This document shows, piece by piece, positions 1-6,888 of a DNA stretch of 64,000 nt (the first letter of the stretch is position 1; the number at the start of each line of letters is the position of its first letter). The position numbers were made by a program, and so were the translations under genes. Source of the DNA: Blastocladiella emersonii ATCC 22665 (lineage: Eukaryota; Blastocladiomycota; Blastocladiomycetes; Blastocladiales; Blastocladiaceae); assembly GCA_025594325.1 (NCBI GenBank), contig JANHCV010000001.1, positions 1 through 64,000 on the forward strand, read 5' to 3'. Below the pieces are notes generated by a model, which saw only the letters and a list, made by a program, of their open reading frames with translations, made no database searches and was not told the DNA's origin.

Positions 1-23
1 CGGCACGGGGGATGAGCAGGTGT

Positions 24-37
24 AAAAAAGAAAAAAA
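24..37 (-). terminator. Pol III T-run terminator of tRNA-Trp
   Basis: On the minus strand, a T7 (37-31) and a T6 (29-24) lie 6 nt after the tRNA 3' end. A run of four or more T in the RNA-like strand is the standard eukaryotic Pol III stop. It is present in every unit. Confidence 0.85.
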
Positions 38-43
38 GGCGAG

Positions 44-115
44 TGAGGCGTGACTGACTCGAACAGCCAACCTTCTGATCTGGAGTCAGACGCGCTACCA
101 TTGCGCCAACGCCCC
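44..115 (-). tRNA. tRNA-Trp(CCA), unit 1
   Basis: Full cloverleaf on the minus strand, 72 nt. The acceptor stem GGGGCGT pairs with ACGCCTC, with one G-U at the second pair. The D-stem is GCGC/GCGC. The anticodon stem is TCTGA/TCAGA around loop CTCCAGA, giving anticodon CCA, which reads UGG. The T-stem is GGCTG/CAGTC with loop TTCGAGT. The discriminator base is A. There is no intron and no encoded CCA tail, as expected for a eukaryotic nuclear tRNA. It is transcribed leftward; A-runs on the plus strand at 24-37 act as its T-run terminator. Confidence 0.97.
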
Positions 116-252
116 GCTGCTAAAATAGCAAGGATAGGGTCGCATCTATCCACTCATCCACTCACTCACTGACTACAGACTTGTTCTGAACCAACCGTGG
201 ACCAATTTATTGGCCGCCTGACAAATTCATTGCTTTGATTGCGTTAATTGCT

Positions 253-299
253 TTGGTTGGTTGGTTGGTAGGTTGGTTGGTTGGTTGATTGGTTGATTG
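253..299. repeat. TTGG tetranucleotide repeat
   Basis: About eleven TTGG/TTGA words with a TAGG interruption near 269. Its length appears constant in all units. Confidence 0.9.
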
Positions 300-397
300 C
301 TTGATTAGTTGAACAATCAATTGATTGACTCTACTCTGCTTTGCTGACCTGAAGGGAGCAGGAGTTGTGAACAGGAGGAACAGGAACAAAGAACGGA

Positions 398-418
398 GGG
401 GAGGGAGGGGAGGGGGGG
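398..418 (+). other. G-quadruplex motif on plus strand
   Basis: G-runs of 4, 3, 4 and 7 separated by single A residues. This fits the usual four-run quadruplex pattern with one-base loops. Confidence 0.6.
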
Positions 419-544
419 TTGGGAGGCAAGGTTTTGTATAGTAGTGAGATCCAGTACTGGCTGCACTGCATGATCAAACACTACACAGGCAGGGCAGGCT
501 GGAGGGGCCTGGGGCCCAAAATGGATGGGAAATGGGAAGCAAAG

Positions 545-551
545 AAAAAAA
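545..551 (-). terminator. Pol III T-run terminator of tRNA-Val
   Basis: T7 on the minus strand, 10 nt past the tRNA 3' end. Confidence 0.85.
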
Positions 552-561
552 GGTTTGTTTG

Positions 562-634
562 TGTCACCGCCCAGGATCGAACTGGGGACCGCCTGTGTGT
601 GAGACAGGCGTGATAACCACTACACCACGGTGAC
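562..634 (-). tRNA. tRNA-Val(CAC), unit 1
   Basis: Minus-strand cloverleaf of 73 nt with a perfect acceptor stem, GTCACCG/CGGTGAC, and discriminator A. The anticodon stem CCTGT/ACAGG encloses loop CTCACAC, so the anticodon is CAC and the codon GUG. The T-arm is CCCAG TTCGATC CTGGG. It lies co-directional with the Trp gene, about 450 bp upstream of it in the sense of transcription. The downstream flank has a seven-T run on the minus strand (plus-strand A-run 545-551). Confidence 0.97.
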
Positions 635-665
635 AGGCATAAACACAAACGCAAAGCTCCTACTG

Positions 666-729
666 ACCACACCACACCACACCACACCACACCACACCAC
701 ACCACACCACACCACACCACACCACACCA
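666..729. repeat. ACCAC pentanucleotide repeat
   Basis: Twelve full copies plus a partial one. Units 2, 3, 4 and 8 have one copy fewer; units 5, 6, 7 and 9 match unit 1. It starts 31 bp from the 5' end of the Val gene. Confidence 0.95.
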
Positions 730-1522
730 GCCATCCCACCATCCATCCCACTAACCCCTCTGTGTGTGCGTGCGCGCATTTGAATGTGTGGTTGTGGCGT
801 GCTACTTCTTTTGTACCATCCCCGCCCCCTCCCTCCGCCCCCCCCCCCGCCTCCCAATCTATTGACTATTGATTGATCTAATTGTACTATGTTCCTTTGT
901 TTTCATATTTGCTTTGCCTCTGTTTCCTCAGCTGCTCCAGACATGTGTGGCTTCCACACTACCCCATTGTCACAGTTTGGTGATCCAACAATGGCTTGGG
1001 CTGGTGGCACAGGCTGGTGGCGCAGTCCCTCATATGCCAAGCGTTGCCCTCGCTCTCCCTCTCTCTTGTCATTCGTGTGATACAATCCTTGATTATCCGG
1101 CTAGTTATTCCTTGTGGCGCAAGACCATTCCCTCCCCCTTGGCACCTTACACCCATGTTGGGTGCAAGTGGTGGCCTCTTCTATTCCACATTTGCTCTTT
1201 GTTTGTTGCCAGCACTGCCCACCCAGTGGGAGCAAGTTGGGTGGGCGCAGAGCCATCATGTGATTGAGCCAAGCTGATTGCATGCATCATCATGCATGGG
1301 CCTCCATGTGGAGAGAAACACTAGGGCTTGCTTGGTTGCTTGCTTGATTGCTTACGCTGCACCACTCACATGGGTGGGTGGGTGGGGTTGATCAATAATG
1401 GAATAAGCAGAAGCAGACAAAGTATAGAAATGAAACAAAGAAGAAAGCTGAAAAAAAAAAGAGAAGAAGAAGAAAGAAATACACAAGGAGGAGGAGACAG
1501 GGATATCTGCAGCACAAAGGAG

Positions 1523-1626
1523 GAGGTGCAGAGGTGCAGAGGTGCAGAGGTGCAGAGGTGCAGAGGTGCAGAGGTGCAGAGGTGCAGAGGTGCAGAGGTG
1601 CAGAGGTGCAGAGGTGTGGAGGTGTA
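1523..1626. repeat. GAGGTGCA 8-bp minisatellite
   Basis: Eleven perfect copies (1523-1610) followed by two degenerate ones. Unit 5 has one more copy. Units 3 and 4 share an altered 3' end in which one degenerate copy is replaced by a perfect one. Confidence 0.95.
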
Positions 1627-1892
1627 GAGGGCGTGCAAGTGACTGACTGACTGAGCGGCTCAGAGGCTGACAGACTGATGGATGCTGGCCAACTATCCTG
1701 GGCCTGACAGTGGCTGGGTATTGGTTTGGTCTGTCTCTCTATTGCCCTTGCCCTTGACCTTGGAATGTGTGTGTGCACCCTTGTGCGCTGCCAGCCTATC
1801 TGCCAGCTGTGGGTTCAGCTGAGCAGGGTTGGCATCAATCAATCCATCAAAGGATCTGTTTCACAAAGCTGTTGGTGGCAACATGGAAGGGG

Positions 1893-1919
1893 GTGTGTGG
1901 GGTGTGTGGGGTGTGTGGG
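1893..1919. repeat. GTGTGTGGG 9-bp repeat
   Basis: Three perfect copies in every unit. Confidence 0.9.
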
Positions 1920-2140
1920 TGGGGAGCAGAATGGGTTGCAGGGCAGCGAGCAAAGTAGGGAGGGGAGTACCAGGCAGGGCAACAACAACACATGGGGGGT
2001 ACGAATAAAAGGGAGAGGGGGAACCAACCTCACATCCGTGTTGATCGTTGGTGTTTATTGCTGTTTGCTGGCAGGAGATTGAAGGGTATCAGGGTAGATA
2101 TAGCGTTGAGCGGCCGAGCCATCATGAGCGATTCTCGTGT

Positions 2141-2222
2141 GACAACGTGTCCGAGCGGTTAAGGAGATAGACTCGAAATCTATTGGGCTCTGCCCGCACA
2201 GGTTCGAATCCTGTCGTTGTCG
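2141..2222 (+). tRNA. tRNA-Ser(CGA), unit 1
   Basis: Plus-strand type II tRNA of 82 nt with a long variable arm (about 2184-2197), as serine tRNAs have. The acceptor is GACAACG/CGTTGTC with discriminator G, the known serine identity base. The anticodon stem ATAGA/TCTAT holds loop CTCGAAA, so the anticodon is CGA and the codon UCG. The T-arm is ACAGG TTCGAAT CCTGT. TTTT follows immediately at 2223-2226, with a second, longer T-run at about 2239-2245. It is one of only two genes per unit that read rightward. Confidence 0.97.
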
Positions 2223-2226
2223 TTTT
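2223..2226 (+). terminator. Pol III T-run terminator of tRNA-Ser
   Basis: TTTT directly abuts the discriminator base; a T7 about 13 nt further on can act as back-up. Confidence 0.85.
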
Positions 2227-2378
2227 CCTCTCCGTCTATTTTTTTGCGCATACCAAGACGAGCCAGGCACTGACTGAGTAAGCCCATTAGCGCGTTTGCC
2301 ATGTGTGCGCTCCCATGTTCAGGTAGTGAGAGGGTAAGCAGGCAGACAGGGGATGATGATGATGTATGGGGGTGGTTT

Positions 2379-2434
2379 GGGGATGTGGGGATGTGGGGAT
2401 GTGGGGATGTGGGGATGTGGGGATGTGGGGATGT
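2379..2434 (+). repeat. GGGGATGT 8-bp repeat, G-quadruplex-prone
   Basis: Seven perfect copies in units 1-7 and six in units 8-9. Regular G4 runs with four-base loops make the plus strand a strong quadruplex candidate. Confidence 0.95.
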
Positions 2435-2570
2435 ATGTTCTGCAGACCCATGACTGTGTTCTCAGTGCACACTAGCTAGCTCAAGTAGCAGGGCCTGCAG
2501 TAGTAGGTGAGAGATTTGAAAGCTTTCCAAGGAAGCGGGGAGTTGACTTGAAGTAGAGTGAAGGCCATAG

Positions 2571-2615
2571 GAGAGGAGAGGAGAGGAGAGGAGAGGAGAG
2601 GAGAGGAGAGGAGAG
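2571..2615. repeat. GAGAG pentanucleotide repeat
   Basis: Nine perfect copies; a pure purine tract on the plus strand with mirror symmetry. Copy number is constant across units. Confidence 0.95.
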
Positions 2616-2742
2616 GAAACCATCCACAGAATAATAGAAGCCTATACATACACATGCAAGGCCGCTGCAAACAAACACAGGAGGACAGGAAGCAAAACGT
2701 GGACGGAAAAAGCAAGACGAGAACAGAGAAGCGTGGGGGAAG

Positions 2743-2754
2743 AAAAAGAAAAAA
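2743..2754 (-). terminator. Pol III T-run terminator of tRNA-Gln
   Basis: T6 (2754-2749) and T5 (2747-2743) on the minus strand, starting 6 nt after the tRNA. Confidence 0.85.
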
Positions 2755-2760
2755 TGACAA

Positions 2761-2832
2761 AGGTCCTACTGAGATTCGAACTCAGGTTACCAGATTCAGA
2801 GTCTGGTGTGATGACCGCTACACTATAGGACC
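2761..2832 (-). tRNA. tRNA-Gln(CTG), unit 1
   Basis: Minus-strand tRNA of 72 nt. The acceptor GGTCCTA/TAGGACC is perfect, and the discriminator is T, as in other eukaryotic glutamine tRNAs. Anticodon stem CCAGA/TCTGG, loop CTCTGAA: anticodon CTG, reading CAG. T-arm CTGAG TTCGAAT CTCAG. It converges with the Ser gene across a 538-bp spacer. A-runs at 2743-2747 and 2749-2754 give minus-strand T-run terminators. Confidence 0.97.
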
Positions 2833-3224
2833 TTGAATTCCATGGGAGGTTTGTGCTCTACTTCTGCATGCACCCAACGCACCCTTGCAACCAGCATCAC
2901 CCCCAGCCCTCCCTTCCCTCTTCTTCCCTCCCTCCCTCCCTCCTGCCCCTTTCCATCCTCCTTCCCGCACCACCTTGCTTCCCTCATCCCCCTGACCTGC
3001 TCAACAACCCTCCTCCCCACCTACCAGCCTACCTCCCTCTCTGCCTCCCTGCCTCCCTACTTGCATTGAGTGCCATGCATATGGCAAGACACCCCTTCTC
3101 CATTCCCCGCTACCCCATGCCACTCAACAACACCTGCATTCTCATCCATACATACACCCCTTGCCACCCACCCAGGTCCTGCTTGCTACACAACCAAGCA
3201 AGGCTTGACCCATGTAAAACGCAT

Positions 3225-3238
3225 GCGCGCGCGCGCGC
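3225..3238. repeat. GC dinucleotide repeat
   Basis: Seven GC copies, a classical Z-DNA-forming sequence; unchanged in all units. Confidence 0.9.
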
Positions 3239-3516
3239 TTCTGCCTGCCACCAAGCACGCCCCCATTGTGGCAAATTGTGCATAGCACACAGAAAGAAAA
3301 AAAAAAAAAGGTAGGTGCGAAAAGAGAATGAGGGAAGAGAATAATGATAGGACACATAAAAGACAAGAGAATACCAGGACAAGAACTAACTAAGAGAGAG
3401 AGAAAACAAACACAAGAAATATACAACAAAGTGAACAGAAGGGCTTGTGAATGACAACTGAGAGAGAGGGAGAGAAAGCAAAGAAACAAAACGAAAAGAA
3501 AAAGAACAAATGAGGG

Positions 3517-3518
<2 letters not shown>

Positions 3519-3558
<40 letters not shown>
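3519..3558. repeat. AT dinucleotide repeat
   Basis: Twenty AT copies. It is the most variable repeat of the array: 20 copies in units 1-5 and 9, 14 in units 6 and 7, and 23 in unit 8. It can extrude as a cruciform. Confidence 0.95.
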
Positions 3559-3562
<4 letters not shown>

Positions 3563-4072
3563 AACAGCAAGAGAAGCAAAGGATGACAAGAAAGAAAACC
3601 ATGAGTGAGTTACAAACAACCAGAGAATGGAAATGGAAATGCGAAGAAGATGAAGAAAAAAGAAAATGAAGGGAGAGGGAGAGAGAGAAAAATAGAAAAA
3701 GCTAGTCTTGGATGCTTAAATGTTAGGGAAATGTAAAAGGAGAAGCCCTCGCGGACCCCGCACTGCTGCTGCAATCCGAACCACTGGGACAGGTGTGAAC
3801 TCTGCACCCCCAGTCAGCATCATGCACACAGGCCAGGCAGGTCATCATCAACTTTGTCCGCTCCACTCACTCACCACACACTGTCTGTGCATTTGACCCA
3901 AGCAAAGGCCTTGGGTGAGCCACTCACTCAACCTTCCACATAACTGACTGTCCTTGTGGTGTTGCTATTCACACAACATACCCAAGCATGCAAAGTGCCC
4001 AACGTGATGAACGTGCCCAATGCGCCAACGCACTGTTTTCTCTTACACTCTCTTCCCTTCCTCACTCCCACG

Positions 4073-4099
4073 CCCACACTGCCCACACTGCCCACACTG
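4073..4099. repeat. CCCACACTG 9-bp repeat
   Basis: Three perfect copies in every unit. Confidence 0.9.
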
Positions 4100-4202
4100 C
4101 CCCCACATTGTCAATCTGAAGCCCCGCCCCCCTGGTGCATGCATTACACGTCATGTGGCACAGGTGTACAACAATTGGCCCCTGACAACGTTCCAGTGGA
4201 TG

Positions 4203-4491
4203 GTGCGTGATTGAAACGCACGTCACTGCCATAGAGGAGGACATGACAGTGGGCGCCTGCTGGCACTATAGCAGCTGCCCCCTCTCCCTGCCAACCAACC
4301 CACTCTCATGTTCCTGTCATGGGATGGATGCACCAATGCAGGCCATTGTGAATGGCCTGCCTGGTGGTTGGTTTACATGAGCTGAGAATGGGGCCTCATT
4401 GGGCAAGCATGGGTTAGGGCTGCCTCAAGAGGTGGCGGCTCTTCTCAATTGGACAAGACATGGGGTTTGATTTGGCCATGCGCTGTCCAAT
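4203..4491. other. Cluster of hairpins, possible structured RNA
   Basis: Inverted repeats follow each other closely: 4203-4221 (6-bp stem, 7-nt loop), 4224-4251 (9-bp stem, one C-A on plus which is G-U on minus), 4251-4280 (10 of 11 pairs on plus), 4331-4366 (5 bp plus a perfect 10-bp GCAGGCCATT stem with a 3-nt loop), 4427-4443 (5 bp), and 4448-4491 (8 bp enclosing 5 bp). The first resembles a T-arm on the minus strand (loop TTCAATC) but no tRNA can be folded around it. Known small RNA signatures (5S, U6, 7SL, RNase P) were not recognised. The same segment is present in all units, e.g. at 11574-11862 in unit 2. Strand and transcription are unknown. Confidence 0.35.
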
Positions 4492-4640
4492 GCAGACAAA
4501 ACAAAGGCCCCCTGCATACCCTGCATATCTGCAGATATTGCATGCGTTAGGTGTTTTGCTTGAAGAAGGTGTTGCTGCTGCCTGTCCCCACCACCACCCC
4601 CTTCTGGCTTGTAGGATGCTGCTGGTTCCTAGCTTTGATG

Positions 4641-4719
4641 TTGTTTCTTTCTTTGTCTTTGTCTTTTTCTTTTTCTTTTTCTTTGTCTTTCTTTGTCTCT
4701 TATTTCTCTTTATATTTCA
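4641..4719. repeat. CTTT-rich pyrimidine tract
   Basis: Imperfect CTTTGT and CTTTTT words on the plus strand, upstream of the iMet gene. Any plus-strand Pol III transcript arriving from the left would stop here. Confidence 0.8.
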
Positions 4720-4784
4720 ATTGTTGGGCCCCTCCCACAAGTGATCAAAGTAAACGTTGCACAACAGTTGGCGCTAGGATCTGC

Positions 4785-4856
4785 AGCGTCTTGGCGCAGA
4801 GGAAGCGCGCAGGGCTCATAACCCTGAGGTCGTAGGATCGAAACCTACAGACGCTA
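4785..4856 (+). tRNA. Initiator tRNA-Met(CAT), unit 1
   Basis: Plus-strand tRNA of 72 nt with anticodon CAT in loop CTCATAA. It is the initiator rather than the elongator by three known eukaryotic marks visible here: the first acceptor pair is A1:T72 (AGCGTCT/AGACGCT), the T-loop is ATCGAAA with A at positions 54 and 60 instead of TTC, and the anticodon stem ends in three G:C pairs (CAGGG/CCCTG). The discriminator is A. It delivers methionine to the start codon via eIF2. T-runs at 4873-4876 and 4879-4882 follow as terminators. Confidence 0.97.
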
Positions 4857-4872
4857 GCTGTTGCAACTCTCC

Positions 4873-4882
4873 TTTTGCTTTT
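4873..4882 (+). terminator. Pol III T-run terminator of tRNA-iMet
   Basis: Two T4 runs separated by GC, beginning 16 nt after the tRNA. Confidence 0.8.
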
Positions 4883-5166
4883 GCGTCGCTCCGCCGCCAT
4901 TTTGTAGCAGGGAGGGAAGGAGGGGGGGGGGTAGGCTGCAAGCGCTTGGTTGGGCAGGCAGACGTGCAAGACTTGGCCAATCCAAGATGCGTTCATGGTG
5001 AGCAAAGTAAGCCAACTGATCCTCTCTCATTCCCTTGGGGGGTGTATGTATGTATTTATCTATCTGGCTATCTATGTGATGTGATGTGATGACGACGCAT
5101 CACTGCTACAAGCATGCAAGCAAGCAAGCCCCCCCCCCCAGAGATGGCAGGCACCTGCACCAGCCA

Positions 5167-5190
5167 GCACCAGCACCAGCACCAGCACCA
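5167..5190. repeat. GCACCA hexanucleotide repeat
   Basis: Four perfect copies close to the 3' side of the His gene; constant in all units. Confidence 0.85.
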
Positions 5191-5210
5191 GCAGCGGTGC
5201 AAAAGTTAAC

Positions 5211-5215
5211 AAAAA
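5211..5215 (-). terminator. Pol III T-run terminator of tRNA-His
   Basis: T5 on the minus strand, two bases after the tRNA 3' end. Confidence 0.85.
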
Positions 5216-5217
5216 TC

Positions 5218-5289
5218 TGTCATCTCCCAGAATCGAACTGGGGTCGCCACGGCCACAACGTGGAGTACTAACCACTATACTAAGATGAC
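5218..5289 (-). tRNA. tRNA-His(GTG), unit 1
   Basis: Minus-strand tRNA of 72 nt. Acceptor GTCATCT/AGATGAC, discriminator A. Anticodon stem CCACG/CGTGG, loop TTGTGGC: anticodon GTG, reading CAC and CAU. T-arm CCCAG TTCGATT CTGGG. The base 5' of the gene on its own strand is A, so the extra G at position -1 that mature histidine tRNAs need is not encoded; in eukaryotes it is added after transcription by Thg1. A T5 terminator lies at 5211-5215 on the minus strand. Confidence 0.97.
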
Positions 5290-5402
5290 TGTACGCGCAA
5301 GGGGAACCACAAGGGCCATATCCTTGCGCTTTCTCTCTTGCGTGCGTTGCGTCCTACAGGGACAGACAGGGACAGACAGGTGGTGAGAAAATGAGCGAGT
5401 GA

Positions 5403-5434
5403 GTGATTGAGTGATCGAGTGATCGAGTGATCGA
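5403..5434. repeat. GTGATCGA 8-bp repeat
   Basis: One GTGATTGA followed by three GTGATCGA copies; the same in all units. Confidence 0.9.
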
Positions 5435-5720
5435 GTGAGTGAGGGGGTGAGAACAAAAAAGAAAAAAGAACAGGAAAAGGAAAGGAGAGACAAGGAGAAT
5501 AGATCAATGCAGCAGTGCGCGCATGGGGCAGGCAGCTGAGGGTGGTGGGAGTACTCAAGCCCCTGTCAGTTCATTGGCAGCCAATCAACCAGTCAAATTC
5601 TCTTTACATTGGTGGACATCCAGCACGTCAGTGATGTATTGGGGAAGGGGAAGAAGGGGGGGGGGGGTGGCAGGGCGTGCAAGGAGGAAGCATCAACTCA
5701 ACTCAGCATAACCCGGCCTT

Positions 5721-5860
5721 GCTTACCTGCTTACCTGCTTGCCTGCTTACCTGCTTTGCTTACCTGCTTACCTGCTTGCCTGCTTGCCCGCTTGCCCGCT
5801 TGCCTGCTTGCCTGCTTGCCTGCTTGCCTGCTTGCCTGCTTGCCTGCTTGCCTGCTTGCC
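5721..5860. repeat. GCTTGCCT 8-bp minisatellite
   Basis: About 17 copies with GCTTACCT and GCTTGCCC variants, and a short phase break near 5755. Unit 7 has one copy fewer; unit 3 carries an extra GCTTGCCC variant. It is the longest repeat array in the unit. Confidence 0.95.
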
Positions 5861-6088
5861 AATATTCGTTGACTGTTATCTGGCACAGCTCTTGTCTGCG
5901 TACCGATTTATTTTTTCGTCCTCTTTTTTACTTGAGTCTGTGTTCCTTTCTCTGTGGCATACATAGCTGGGTCTGGGTTTTTCTGATCTGCGCAGCAACG
6001 CTTGTCATGATGGAGAGTTGGGCGTTGAGCAAGGCAAGCTGCCGTGAGGGGGAGGGCACAAAACCGTTGTAAATGCCAAGTGAACGGC

Positions 6089-6092
6089 AAAA
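6089..6092 (-). terminator. Pol III T-run terminator of tRNA-Pro
   Basis: A minimal T4 on the minus strand, 5 nt after the tRNA; the weakest terminator in the unit. Confidence 0.7.
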
Positions 6093-6097
6093 TGTAG

Positions 6098-6169
6098 GGG
6101 CTCGTCCGGGGATTGAACCCGGGACCTCGCACACCCGAAGCGCGAATCATACCACTAGACCAACGAGCC
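6098..6169 (-). tRNA. tRNA-Pro(CGG), unit 1
   Basis: Minus-strand tRNA of 72 nt. Acceptor GGCTCGT/ACGAGCC, discriminator C as in eukaryotic proline tRNAs. Anticodon stem CGCGC/GTGCG with one G-U pair, loop TTCGGGT: anticodon CGG, reading CCG. T-arm CCGGG TTCAATC CCCGG. A short TTTT at 6089-6092 on the minus strand can terminate it. The next gene to its right is the Trp gene of the following unit. Confidence 0.97.
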
Positions 6170-6249
6170 AAATGCAGCCCCCAACATTTCCAAAACCCAG
6201 ATGTTGGCGCAGGCCATCCCACCCAAACCTCACTCCCCACTCCCCACCC

Positions 6250-6289
6250 TAACTCACTAACTAACTAACCAACTAACTAACTAACTAAC
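6250..6289. repeat. CTAA tetranucleotide repeat
   Basis: About nine ACTA/CTAA words with one ACCA interruption; constant length. Confidence 0.9.
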
Positions 6290-6790
6290 GGACCAAGCAG
6301 CGGACTAATCAAGTAAATGCCTCGCTTACTAACCAACTTACTCACTAACTGACTAAAGTTGGGACTGACTTGACTCACCCTGAGCTGATGATGCTGACAA
6401 CGCAGGTGGGCAGCCAGGTCAGACCACTGCCAAGCGCACTGAGCTTTTTGAGTATACAAACGCCAACCCGTCGCGCTTCCACGCCAAGCTGGAATTTGGT
6501 TGCCTCCTAGATCTTGATTGGAATTGCATTCATTGCCTTGACAAAAAAAATGCTCCCACCCACCCACTCCCTGAACGCAAGCACCACCACCACAGTCTTG
6601 TTTTCCCCATGTGTGATGGTTTTCTGATCATCTTTTCTGGAAGCTAAATGTGCATTTTTGTAGCAGCTGGCTGGTTGCAGTGCAGGCTGCCTAAGAAGAC
6701 ACTTTCCATGACCAACAGCACATTCCACCAGATGTCCCTTGCCACCACACCTGTTGTGCAGGTTGGTTTGTTTGCTTGCTGTAATGCAAA

Positions 6791-6888
6791 GTAAGTATCT
6801 TGCTGAGTTGTCCTTGTCTCACACATGCCCTCCTACTATGCTACCAACTCAAAAGCACACTATCTTGTCCTAACTTGATTCTGTGCAG
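6791..6888 (+). other. Candidate 98-nt spliceosomal intron
   Basis: The 5' end GTAAGTAT, a CTAAC branch-like site at 6870-6874 and the 3' end TGTGCAG are all close to eukaryotic consensus and properly spaced (14 nt from the branch A to the last G of the 3' splice site). Splicing would join an ATG frame starting at 6648 to a frame ending at 7012, 88 codons in total. The product is unrecognisable and the AATAAA lies inside its second exon, so a coding role is doubtful. It could be part of a noncoding Pol II transcript or chance. Confidence 0.25.

Larger units (their letters stand above)
116..561. other. Trp-Val spacer, unit 1
   Basis: No gene seen. It holds an imperfect TTGG/TTGA repeat (253-299), a 14-bp perfect palindrome CAATCAATTGATTG (314-327), and a G-rich block (398-418) with four G-runs of three or more. 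The part next to the Val gene is the longest stretch here without simple repeats. Confidence 0.8.
635..2140. other. Val-Ser spacer, unit 1 (1.5 kb)
   Basis: Divergent spacer: Val reads left and Ser reads right. It carries the ACCAC array, a C-rich stretch (about 822-852), a stretch of ordinary complexity (about 860-1320), a purine-rich block (1420-1525), the GAGGTGCA minisatellite and a GTGTGTGGG triplet repeat. Hairpins occur at 1150-1164 (CACCC/GGGTG) and 1217-1246 (8-bp GCCCACCC/GGGTGGGC). A 132-codon open frame at 869-1267 with a hydrophobic start has no recognisable homology, and I do not call it a gene. Confidence 0.7.
2223..2760. other. Ser-Gln spacer, unit 1 (538 bp)
   Basis: Convergent spacer between Ser (rightward) and Gln (leftward). 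It holds the GGGGATGT and GAGAG arrays and a purine-rich run-up to the Gln terminator. No gene seen. A class marker base sits at 2718. Confidence 0.8.
2833..4784. other. Gln-iMet spacer, unit 1 (1.95 kb)
   Basis: The largest spacer; divergent, with Gln reading left and iMet reading right. Order: a pyrimidine-rich block (about 2880-3062), mixed sequence with a GC dinucleotide repeat, A13 (3297-3309), a strongly purine-rich block (about 3290-3750) interrupted by the AT repeat, a low-repeat stretch rich in inverted repeats (about 3760-4540), then a T-rich block (4641-4719). No protein gene is recognisable. It could hide an RNA gene (see the hairpin cluster). Confidence 0.7.
4857..5217. other. 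iMet-His spacer, unit 1 (361 bp)
   Basis: Convergent spacer. It contains the iMet terminator, a G-run (about 4921-4931), three GTGAT copies (5076-5090), a C-run of variable length (about 5129-5139) and four GCACCA copies (5167-5190). No other gene seen. Confidence 0.8.
5290..6097. other. His-Pro spacer, unit 1 (808 bp)
   Basis: Both neighbours read left. It contains the GTGATCGA repeat, a purine-rich block (about 5440-5505), a G12 run (5656-5667) whose length varies between units, and the long GCTTGCCT minisatellite. No gene seen; open frames here are translations of the repeats. Confidence 0.8.

Noticed and set aside
869-1267. 132-codon open frame with a hydrophobic, signal-like start, present in every unit
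   Set aside because: No domain or composition typical of a protein is seen. Conservation means nothing here because the whole unit is near-identical, and other frames are open as well.
1523-1626. Short regular repeats as a possible CRISPR array
   Set aside because: Direct 8-bp tandem copies without spacers in a eukaryotic tRNA array; no cas genes.
2853-3314. 153-codon open frame (179 codons in some units)
   Set aside because: Its C-terminus changes with the length of an A-run, it is driven by C/T-rich low-complexity sequence, and it has no recognisable domain.
3142-3579. Minus-strand frame with Ile-Tyr repeats and hydrophobic runs
   Set aside because: It is the AT repeat and purine-rich block read on the other strand.
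3740-3830. 5S rRNA or another known small RNA in the low-repeat part of the Gln-iMet spacer
   Set aside because: No 5S internal control region and no U6, 7SL or RNase P signature could be found by eye.
4140-4290. Eighth tRNA gene on the minus strand around the T-arm-like hairpin
   Set aside because: No acceptor, D or anticodon arm of normal size can be placed, and the invariant G53-C61 pair is missing.
4411-4417. GGGTTAGGG resembling a telomere repeat
   Set aside because: A single occurrence, not tandem.
5677-6072. 131-codon frame rich in repeated Leu-Pro-Ala-Cys
   Set aside because: It is the translation of the GCTTGCCT minisatellite, open in all three frames; copy changes alter the frame between units.
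6769-6800. ATACTTAC on the minus strand, like the 5' end of U1 snRNA
   Set aside because: It is merely the complement of the GTAAGTAT donor-like site; no U1 stem-loops, no 70K or U1A binding loops and no Sm site follow.
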